Source: Lachnospiraceae bacterium | Lineage (GTDB): Bacteria > Bacillota > Clostridia > Lachnospirales > Lachnospiraceae | DNA length: 33,066 nt | Direction: 5' to 3' | Assembly (NCBI GenBank): GCA_900771995.1 | Contig: CAAGQC010000074.1 | Location: 1 to 33,066 of the forward strand | Shown here: positions 22,348 through 29,800 of the stretch, one piece after another | How positions within the stretch are numbered: the first letter of the stretch is position 1 | Layout of the letters: every line of letters begins with the position of its first letter | Notes under the pieces: model-generated | What the model saw: the letters and a program-made list of their open reading frames with translations, nothing else | What the model was told of the DNA's origin: nothing | The model's database searches: none | Made by a program: the position numbers and the translations under genes

Positions 22348-22967
22348 TATGCGTATACCTCCTCAATCTTTGCAACAGCATCCTTGGTCAGGACAACTGT
22401 CTTAGCCTTCATTACGTCGTAAACGTTGATGGTATTTACCAGGGTGGTATCTACATCAGCTACGTTTCTAGCGGACATAACTACGTTAGTATCGTTATCA
22501 GCGATCACTACCAGTCCTTTTTCTACCTTTAAGTTATTCATAACATTGGCGAAGTTCTTGGTCTTGATCTCGTCGAATTTCAGCTCATCAACTACGATCA
22601 GGCTGCTTCCCTGAACCTTGCTGGTCAGCGCAGACTTCAGAGCTGCTCTCTTCTCTTTCTTGTTAAGTTTGAAAGAGTAATCTCTGGGAACGGGAGCGAA
22701 TACTACGCCGCCGCCTGCCCACTGGGGAGATCTGGTTGAACCCTGTCTTGCATGACCGGTTCCCTTCTGTCTCCAGGGCTTTCTTCCGCCACCGGATACC
22801 TCAGAACGGGTCTTTGCTTTCTGAGTTCCCTGACGATTATTTGCAAGCTGCTGTACAACTGCCATGTGTACCAGGTGCTCGTTCACTTCCACACCAAACA
22901 CTGCATCGTTTAATTCGATTGTACCAACTTCTTTGCCTTCCATATTGTAAACAGATACGTTTGCCAT
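22347..22967 (-). CDS. rplD: Ribosomal protein uL4
   Basis: 50S protein with an extended loop into the exit tunnel; in E. coli it represses the S10 operon. 206 residues: MANVSVYNMEGKEVGTIELN, the tunnel loop RSEVSGGGRKPWRQKGTGHA with RQGSTRSPQWAGGGVVFAP (about 59-95), and the C-terminal Rossmann-like half. AAAGGAGG precedes the ATG. It is 26 nt after rplC. Confidence 0.98.
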   Translation of the reverse strand: MANVSVYNMEGKEVGTIELNDAVFGVEVNEHLVHMAVVQQLANNRQGTQKAKTRSEVSGGGRKPWRQKGTGHARQGSTRSPQWAGGGVVFAPVPRDYSFKLNKKEKRAALKSALTSKVQGSSLIVVDELKFDEIKTKNFANVMNNLKVEKGLVVIADNDTNVVMSARNVADVDTTLVNTINVYDVMKAKTVVLTKDAVAKIEEVYA

Positions 22968-22993
22968 CTGATTGGTCCTCCTTTCGTCCTAAA

Positions 22994-23677
22994 CTATGCC
23001 TCAACCTTAACGGTCTCTTTGATGGTTACTAAAGCTTTCTTAGGTCCGGGAACTGCGCCCTTTACCAGAAGCAGATTCTTCTCAGCATCTACTCTTACGA
23101 CCTCAAGATTCTGAACAGTTACCTTTACACAACCCATATGTCCAGGCATTCCCTTGCCCTTGAATACACGGCTAGGGGAGGAACATGCACCATTGGAACC
23201 CTGATGACGATGGAACTTGGAACCATGAGCCATAGGTCCTCTGTGCTGTCCAAATCTCTTGATTGCGCCCTGGAAGCCCTTACCTTTGGAGATTGCGGAA
23301 GCGTCTACCTTATCGCCTGCAGCGAAGATATCAGCTTTGATCTCTGCACCAAGGGTGTACTCCTCAGCGTTCTCAAACTTGAACTCTCTTACATATCTCT
23401 TGGAGCTTACGCCAGCCTTCTTGAAGTGGCCCTGCTCTGCTTTGTTAACACCATGTCTGTGTACGATCTGCTTCTTGCCGCTGGCATCCTTGTTAACAAC
23501 CTTATCCTTCTTGTCAACGAAGCCTACCTGTACAGCACTGTAGCCATCATTCTCCACGGTCTTTACCTGAGTAACCACGCAGGGACCAGCCTGAAGCACG
23601 GTTACGGGAACGAGCACGCCATCTTCATTGAAGATCTGGGTCATTCCAACTTTTGTTGTCAAAATTGCTTTCTTCAT
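22994..23677 (-). CDS. rplC: Ribosomal protein uL3
   Basis: 50S assembly initiator whose long loop reaches the peptidyl-transferase centre. The start is the ATG at 23677 (MKKAILTTKVGMTQIFNEDG) with CAGGAGG upstream; 227 residues (30 extra in-frame upstream codons are not part of the protein). Motifs: SKGKGFQGAIKRFGQHRGPM, AHGSKFHRHQGSNGACSSPS, RVFKGKGMPGHMGCVKVTVQ. It follows rpsJ after a structured 178-nt spacer. Confidence 0.98.
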   Translation of the reverse strand: MKKAILTTKVGMTQIFNEDGVLVPVTVLQAGPCVVTQVKTVENDGYSAVQVGFVDKKDKVVNKDASGKKQIVHRHGVNKAEQGHFKKAGVSSKRYVREFKFENAEEYTLGAEIKADIFAAGDKVDASAISKGKGFQGAIKRFGQHRGPMAHGSKFHRHQGSNGACSSPSRVFKGKGMPGHMGCVKVTVQNLEVVRVDAEKNLLLVKGAVPGPKKALVTIKETVKVEA

Positions 23678-23872
23678 TTTTACCTCCTGTGTTCTACATA
23701 GCGGACCAAAGCGCTTCTTCGAAGCACTTAGAAATACGCTTTGCGCATTTCCCTGGCGATTGTTCATCGCACTGTGTTCTTACGTCTAAGTAGAGGTTTT
23801 GTTGTTTGGCTTTACTTTGAAAAACTTATTAGTTGTTCTTCATCGAAATGAAAAATTAGTTATTTTTCATTT
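23678..23872 (-). other. rpsJ-rplC junction: run of hairpins
   Basis: The 178-nt spacer and the end of rpsJ can form AAATGAAAAAT/ATTTTTCATTT (23846-23872), an 11-bp perfect stem with the rpsJ stop codon at its tip; GCGAT/ATCGC (23756-23770); AAATACGC/GCGCATTT with one wobble (23732-23750); GCTTC/GAAGC (23713-23725). No T-run follows the GC-containing stems. No extra gene is seen. Confidence 0.5.
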
Positions 23873-24173
23873 TAATGTCGATGTAAACACCGGCAGGCAT
23901 TTCCAGTCTCTGAAGAGCATCAACAGTCTTCTGAGTGGGAGCCATGATGTCGATCAGTCTCTTGTGAGTTCTCTGCTCGAACTGTTCTCTGGAGTCCTTG
24001 TACTTGTGTACTGCTCTCAGAATGGTAACAACTTCCTTCTTGGTAGGAAGAGGCACGGGACCACTCACCTGAGCTCCGGTCTTCTTAACAGTTTCGATGA
24101 TTTTTTTGGCAGATGCATCAACAAGCTGATGTTCATAAGCTTTCAATGTAATTCTCATTACCTGATTTGCCAT
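23856..24173 (-). CDS. rpsJ: Ribosomal protein uS10 (NusE)
   Basis: 30S head protein that also acts as NusE in transcription antitermination with NusB. 105 residues: MANQVMRITLKAYEHQLVDA, VSGPVPLPTKKEVVTILRAV, REQFEQRTHKRLIDIMAPTQ, LEMPAGVYIDIKMKN. The ATG at 24173 follows AAAAGGAGG; 25 in-frame codons farther upstream lack a ribosome binding site. It is the first gene of the S10-spc superoperon, with a promoter about 290 nt upstream. Confidence 0.98.
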   Translation of the reverse strand: MANQVMRITLKAYEHQLVDASAKKIIETVKKTGAQVSGPVPLPTKKEVVTILRAVHKYKDSREQFEQRTHKRLIDIMAPTQKTVDALQRLEMPAGVYIDIKMKNN

Positions 24174-24450
24174 AAAAAAAGTCGCCTCCTTTTCGCACTT
24201 TTGTAAGTAGATACTTACTTTTTGTACGGACAAGCGGTGACTGTACACTTTCCCGTGTGTGTCTGCGACCTTTGTGCAACGCTTTCTTCTCTCCGGTCAT
24301 AAACTTACACGTTGTTACTGCTCAAGGCAGATGTTAATTGGTACAGTGACTTGCCGTCAGTTTTCTAACTTGACATTCGCTCCACGGAAAACCCGATCTC
24401 CATTGCTGGGAACCGGCAACCTCACGCTTCACAGCTATCATGCCACAGCA
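24174..24450 (-). promoter_or_regulatory. Long leader of the S10 operon
   Basis: About 275 nt of untranslated RNA from the S10 promoter to rpsJ. Structures by eye: GTCAGTT/AACT-TGAC with one bulge (24356-24374), TTGCCG and CGGCAA that can enclose it (near 24411 and 24355), a small CGG/CCG hairpin near 24392, and GTAAGTA/TACTTAC (24203-24218) just before the ribosome binding site. No frame is convincing. S10 operons are commonly autoregulated in the leader (L4 in E. coli); the mechanism here is unknown. Confidence 0.55.
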
Positions 24451-24456
24451 AGGATT

Positions 24457-24485
24457 AGTATACATTGAATTTACGGGCATTGCAA
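24457..24485 (-). promoter_or_regulatory. Sigma-A promoter of the S10-spc superoperon
   Basis: TTGCAA (24485-24480) and TATACT (24462-24457) on the minus strand are 17 nt apart. Immediately upstream are A- and T-tracts (24486-24525) typical of an UP element contacted by the alpha C-terminal domain. The expected start is near 24450. Confidence 0.85.
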
Positions 24486-24495
24486 GACTTTTTTT

Positions 24496-24530
24496 CAAAA
24501 AATTGTATTTTTTTAAATACAATCTCTTTT
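24496..24530. terminator. A/T-rich hairpin upstream of the S10 promoter
   Basis: ATTGTATTT/AAATACAAT with a four-base T/A loop (24502-24523), flanked by A/T runs on both sides. It resembles a weak bidirectional terminator shielding the S10 promoter, and may equally be only the A/T-rich UP element. Confidence 0.45.
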
Positions 24531-24621
24531 TGCCGTTTTGCACAGGTTCGCCACTGTATTTTTGTGAGTTTCTTCTTATATAATATAGCTAAATAAATCT
24601 TTTGACAAGCAAAGCTACTTA

Positions 24622-25095
24622 GCCCCTTGAATGCTCTCAAGGACCACTGGGTCTTATCTTTGCAAAATTTCAAACTATGCCCCGCTGTTTGGACTACTCC
24701 GGGGCTTATCCTAGCAAAATCCATGGCTACGCCCCGCTATTCGGATGCTTGCAGGGCTTATCCTGACAAAATCCATGGCTGCGCCCCGCTATTTGGACTC
24801 CTTCGGGGCTTATCCTGACAAAATCCATGGCTACGCCCCGCTGTTTGGACTCCTCCGGGGCTTATCCTGACAAAATCCATGGCTGCGCCCCGCTGTTTGG
24901 ATGCTTGCGGGGCTTATCCTGACAAAATCCATGGCTGCGCCCCGCTGTTTGGACTCCTCCGGGGCTTATTATTGAAAAAACAATGATTATGCCCCGGCAG
25001 GCAGATATCGGCGGGGCGTAACAACCACAAATCAAGATTTTTGCCCCGCCCCATGCATCGTCAGGGCGTAACAATAGAAGTCGAAGGTTTTCGCC
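24622..25095. repeat. 52-bp tandem array of palindrome-bearing units
   Basis: Units begin GCCCCG at 24679, 24731, 24783, 24835, 24887, 24939, 24991 and 25043, exactly 52 bp apart. A diverged unit lies at 24622. The first 27 bp of each is a hairpin (GCCCCG, 15-base loop, CGGGGC); the next 25 bp is a spacer, TTATCCTGACAAAATCCATG plus GCTRC in the well-kept units. Two loop classes alternate: GGACTCCTC (24679, 24783, 24835, 24939) and GGATGCTTG (24731, 24887). Spacers of the last two units have diverged but the palindrome ends remain. 52 is not a multiple of three, so it is not coding. It fills the putP-S10 gap. Confidence 0.9.
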
Positions 25096-25096
25096 A

Positions 25097-25138
25097 CAAA
25101 AAAACTACCCGGGCGCAACCTGGCGTCCGGGCAGTTTC
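25097..25138 (-). terminator. Intrinsic terminator of putP
   Basis: Stem ACTGCCCGG/CCGGGTAGT on the transcribed strand (25135-25127 with 25112-25104, one wobble), with an inner CGC/GCG, followed by a seven-T run (25103-25097). It lies about 20 nt after the putP stop. Confidence 0.9.
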
Positions 25139-25159
25139 GATAGCAAGAGAATTGAAAGT

Positions 25160-26695
25160 TTATAATCTGTTGGCCTTCACATCCTCGAACTCCTGGAGTA
25201 TTTCTTCTGAAGGTGCCTTGGTAGCAAGGCTGACTGCTATGATAGCGATGAGGCCAAGTCCGAATCCTACTACCAGAGAATACAGACCTGTCGCCTTGCC
25301 CAGGGTCTGTCCACCCATGAGCGGGATGTAATCCCAGATAACAACTGTCAGGGCACCGGTGACGATGCCTGCTACAGCTCCGGGGAAGTTGGTTCTCTTC
25401 CAATATAAGGACATCACTACCAGAGGTCCGAAGGCTGCGCCCAGTCCCGCCCATGCATTAGATACCAGTCCCATGACGGTGTTGTTGGGATTCCATGCAA
25501 TGATGTATGCCAGCAGGGCAACAACCAGCACAGTAGCACGGCTGACGTTCATAACAGTCTTGTCATCTGCATTCTTCTTGATCAGGCCCTTGAAAATATC
25601 TTCGGCCACGCTGGAGGCGCTGACTAACAACTGGGAATCCGCAGTAGACATAATGGCCGCCAGAATTCCGCAGAGGAACAATCCTGCAATGAAGGGGGCG
25701 GAGAGTTCCACGGTAAATACCTTCTTGATCATCTCAATGAATACTTTCTCATTGTTGCCATTTATCAGTTCCGGCAGGTAAGCTCTGCCCAGAATACCGA
25801 TAAATGCTGCGAAGCTTAAGGAAAGTGCTACCCAGCCGATGGCCGTGGCTTTGGATTTCGTCATCTCTTTCTCATCCCGGACTGCCATAAATCTTACCAG
25901 AATATGCGGCATGCCGAAATATCCCAGTCCCCAGCCGAGGCCGGAGATCACGCTGATGATATTATTGCTGCCGTCACCGTTCTTCATCAGGTTCAGGAAA
26001 TTAGTGCTGTCGGCGCCGCTGGCTTCCAGTCCTGCTGCCAGTGTGGTTCCGCCACTGGTGAGGAAATGATAAGCGAACAGCGGTACTGCCAGAATACCCA
26101 CCAGCATTAACATACCCTGAATAAAGTCCGTTACACATACTGCGGTGAATCCGCCCAGGAACGTATATACCAGCACTACCAGCGCACCGATGGTCAAGGC
26201 CACATGATAGTCAATGCCGAATACGGATTCAAACAGCTGACCGCCGGCAGAAAGTGCGGAAGCACAATATACCAGAAAAAATACTACTATAGTAATAGAA
26301 GAAACGGTCATCAGTACCTTCTTGTCATCGTGGAAACGATTTTCAAAATATGTCGGCAGCGTCACAGAGTTATTGGCACGGATCGTATATCTACGCAGCT
26401 TTGTGGCGATCAGCAGCCAGTTCAGCGTTGTTCCGATAAACAGGCCGATAGCAATCCAGCCGTCACCGCCGACACCGGTCAAATAAATAGCTCCCGGCAA
26501 TCCCATCAACAGCCATCCACTCATATCCGATGCCTGTGCGGACAATGCAGCCACAAAGCCGTTCAGCTTTCTGCCTCCCAAAAAGTAATCTTCGGAATTG
26601 TTGTTTCCCTTTGCATAGAACGCCCCGATGGCGATCATCGTGAGTAAATACAGCACAAATGCCACAATTACCCATCCCAGCGTATTTCCTGTCAT
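25160..26695 (-). CDS. putP: Sodium/proline symporter (SSS family)
   Basis: Imports proline with sodium across the cytoplasmic membrane. 511 residues with about 13 hydrophobic helices. Strong PutP signature near residues 35-70: SEDYFLGGRKLNGFVAALSA followed by QASDMSGWLLMGLPGA, giving the sodium/substrate region around D57 and S59. A second sodium-site region is GILAAIMSTADSQLLVSASS. The C-terminus is a helix and an acidic tail (APSEEILQEFEDVKA). The ATG follows GAGGAGG. It is a single-gene unit with its own promoter and terminator. Confidence 0.95.
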   Translation of the reverse strand: MTGNTLGWVIVAFVLYLLTMIAIGAFYAKGNNNSEDYFLGGRKLNGFVAALSAQASDMSGWLLMGLPGAIYLTGVGGDGWIAIGLFIGTTLNWLLIATKLRRYTIRANNSVTLPTYFENRFHDDKKVLMTVSSITIVVFFLVYCASALSAGGQLFESVFGIDYHVALTIGALVVLVYTFLGGFTAVCVTDFIQGMLMLVGILAVPLFAYHFLTSGGTTLAAGLEASGADSTNFLNLMKNGDGSNNIISVISGLGWGLGYFGMPHILVRFMAVRDEKEMTKSKATAIGWVALSLSFAAFIGILGRAYLPELINGNNEKVFIEMIKKVFTVELSAPFIAGLFLCGILAAIMSTADSQLLVSASSVAEDIFKGLIKKNADDKTVMNVSRATVLVVALLAYIIAWNPNNTVMGLVSNAWAGLGAAFGPLVVMSLYWKRTNFPGAVAGIVTGALTVVIWDYIPLMGGQTLGKATGLYSLVVGFGLGLIAIIAVSLATKAPSEEILQEFEDVKANRL

Positions 26696-26741
26696 AATAG
26701 CCTCCTCATAGGTAGATTAATTGTATACAGTGATACGACTT

Positions 26742-26770
26742 ATTATATACAAGAACTGTCAATCCGTCAA
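26742..26770 (-). promoter_or_regulatory. Sigma-A promoter of putP
   Basis: TTGACG (26770-26765) and TATAAT (26747-26742) on the minus strand are 17 nt apart. The leader to putP is about 40 nt. Confidence 0.85.
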
Positions 26771-26809
26771 CAGATTAGTTTGCTATCGCTGTAATGCGTG
26801 AAAGCCGTA

Positions 26810-26847
26810 AAAAATCCCACACCGCCCTTCCGTGATGTGGGATTTTT
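26810..26847. terminator. Terminator after the surface-protein gene
   Basis: Perfect 12-bp stem AAAAATCCCACA/TGTGGGATTTTT (26810-26821 with 26836-26847), 14-base loop. On the minus strand T-rich sequence follows the stem, ending the adhesin transcript 30 nt after its stop; it is near symmetric and may act in both directions. Confidence 0.88.
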
Positions 26848-26876
26848 ACGTTACTTATGCTGTCTGCTTATGATGC

Positions 26877-29800
26877 TTACTTGCGATCTGCCTTTTTCCT
26901 TCTGAAAAGTATTCCTGCAAGGCCCACGAGAGAGATTGCAAAAAGTGTCAGCCAGATGCCAGAAGCATCCCCGGTTTTCGGAGATTTTGTCTGTGCCGCT
27001 ACATTGTTATTGGCACCGGTGCCACTGCTGTCTGCATTACCTTCGCTTTCATTATTGCCATTGCTATCTTTGTCATCGCTCTTATCGTCGTCCTTGGTAT
27101 CTTTTCCAGACGTATTCGCTGCCACCGTAAAATTCGTGCTTGCAGAGCCATCCGTCCAGACAAGTTCAAAGGTATGACTGCCCTCGGACAGGGTCTTCAG
27201 GTAATCTGCTTTCAGGGTGATGATGGTGGATCCTTCTGTCACAGTGTAGTTCGAGGGATCAATAACGTTTCCATCCACTTTGACACTCTGGAACTTTGCA
27301 ATTTCGCCGTCTCCTCTGATGGCGAGAGTTCCATCGGTATTCTGCATCCATTTGCTGTCTGCGCCATCAATGATCTTGTACGCATTCCGGTCAGGGGTCG
27401 GACTGGATTCTGGGGTCGTGGTCGGAGTCGGGCTTGGTTCCGGGGTCGGGGTCGGGGTTGTACTGGGGGTCGGAATTATATTTTCCGAAACCGTCAGCGT
27501 TACGATATCCGTTGTAACCGAACCGGCCGCATTGCGGATAATGCAATAGTATCTGAATCCATTGCAATCCAAATCCGTTACTCCTGTGGTATAGCCTGCG
27601 CTGTCTGCGCCGTTGACCGTTACGAAGCCGTTTCCGTCATTTCGGTCGATCATCCACTGATACGTTACGTCCGTACCTGTTGCGGTGACTTTAAAGGTTG
27701 CTCTTTCTCCTGTTTTCACAGATGCGCTCACCGGCTGAGAACCGATCACGGGAGCATCCACATGATAGAGTTCCACCTCGCCGGTCAGGATCGTATAGTT
27801 GTCATCCTCCGGTGTGAAGCACCACTTGTATGTCTTGTTCATTTCTACCACAGTGTCACCGGATAATACCTTGTCCTCGCTGTCGATCCACTCCAAGGTA
27901 CCCTCCGTGGGGAAAATGGTGCTGTCTGTCAGTGTCAGCCCTGCATCTGCCAAAGTCTTACCGTCCGTAGTGATTACGGTGTACTTCGGTTTTCCGGTAG
28001 AAAACGCCTGCGTAATGGTGATCACAACAGGAGCACTCACTGCCACAAAGTAATCATCATCAGCAGCTTTGGTCGCTGTGATGGAGATTCTCCCCACCTT
28101 AACCGGTGTCAAAATATTGCCTTCTATGGCAGCTGCACCATCACCGAGTTCTGTGCTGATGTGATAGGTCACGGTACCCGTGCCAGACCCGCCCGTAGTA
28201 CCCAGTGTCAGTGTCTGACCGTAGACCACCGTCGTGTCACCGGTGATGACCAGTTTCTCCTGTGCATCCTTTTCCATCAGCGTAATGACCACATTGACAG
28301 TGGCGGTTTCATAGTTGGCGGAGGTGATGCTTACCGGCAGAGTCATCGTATCTCCGATTTCTCCCGTGCCGGTCAGTGTGTAGCTCACGACACCGCTCTT
28401 ATCTATGGAAAGATCCTTGATCATTCCGGTGTCTTCGACAGCCTCACCAAGTGTATAACCGGTTGCATCTGCCACAAGATCCGCTACGCTCACCGACTTC
28501 TCGCCGGTTGTGGTATACTTGTAGTTTTCCTCAATATCCTCCAGTACAGGTGCCTGTGCCTTTTCGATGATCAGTGTACCGATCTCCATACCGGTCACTG
28601 CATTATAGTTGCCGCCTTCGCTGACATCAATGGTCACTTTGTAGCTGCCCGCATTCACAGGAGCTTCTGTACTATCGTTATATTTTACCGTGATATCACC
28701 CATGCCGCGGATGGTGTCCATAGCTTTTTCGACTACTACACTTCTGGCTTTGCCGTCATAGGTCAGGATCAGTTTTCCTGCAGTAAAGACAGGAGTCACC
28801 TGGAAGTCTGCCAGTTCGGGAGTGATCTTCGTGATCTTCCAGGTCGTGGTGGCAGTTCCGGTATAGTTGCCCTGTCCTTTAATGGTCAGGGTGATGCTGT
28901 CATTAGCATCGGTTGCCTTGTTGCTGTCGTTCACAATCGTATAATCGGCAGCCGACAATTCTTTTCCGCCAAGGGTCACAGACTTGATGTTCACAGTCTG
29001 CTCCTCACCGTTATATTCCAAGCTTTCCGCATCCAGTACGATGGCTGCACCGCTGATGGACCTGGGTGAAATGGTGAAATCCTTGTTTGCCGTTCCCTTG
29101 TAGTTGCCCTGTCCGGTGATGGTCAGGGTTGCGGTACCGGCATTGACGTTGCCAGAATAGATGAAGGTAAAGTCCTTACCTTCGGTCAATACATTTGCAC
29201 CATCCGTAACTGCCGGTGTCGGTTCAATTTCCTCGCCGGTGTATTCCTGCGCAGAAATATCTGCAATCATGGCCGCGGTAACTGCCTTCGCCTCTACTGT
29301 AATGGTCACGTTAGCGGAACCATAGTGGCTGTCACTGGAATAAGAAGCCGTCAGGGTGGCAGTGCCTGTGTTCTTCACCTTTATGGTGGCAGTAGCCGTC
29401 TTGCCATTGTCACTGATCTCCAATACGTTGGAATCGGAACTGGTCCAGCTCCAGGTACCGCCCTCCGGAGCCGTCTTGGCAGCCGTCAGGGTAAAGTCTG
29501 CATCACCATAGGTCTTGCTGTCAGGAGCACCGTTGATCTGCACATCGGCATCTTTTTTCTCTGTCACAGTTACGGTGATGGTCTTGTCCGCCGGTGCCGC
29601 GAAGTTGGTGGTGGATGCTGCACTTACCTTAATGGTAAATTCTTTTGCTGTATCAGCAGCGTTTGCAGCCGTTAACTGGTTCCCCGTAAGCGTGATACCG
29701 AGGGGATTATCTTCCAGCGTATAGGTCAACGCTGCATCCTCGTCAGTGTTATTAAAGTTTACCCAGTCGGAAATGTCCACTGCTTTGCCGTTCTTCACCA

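Noticed and set aside
23678..23767. N-terminal extension of L3
   Set aside because: The extra 30 codons precede the GGAGG site and the conserved MKKAILTTKVGMTQIF start.
24627..25074. Small proteins encoded within the 52-bp repeats on either strand
   Set aside because: A 52-bp period shifts the frame at each unit; no ribosome binding site is well placed and the frames merely follow the repeat.
24622..25095. CRISPR array
   Set aside because: The period is regular, but the stretches between palindromes are also repeated, not unique, and no cas gene is nearby.
28161..29069. Plus-strand frames opposite the large surface protein
   Set aside because: The minus-strand protein has clear repeated domains and an anchor; the opposite frames are low-quality mirrors.
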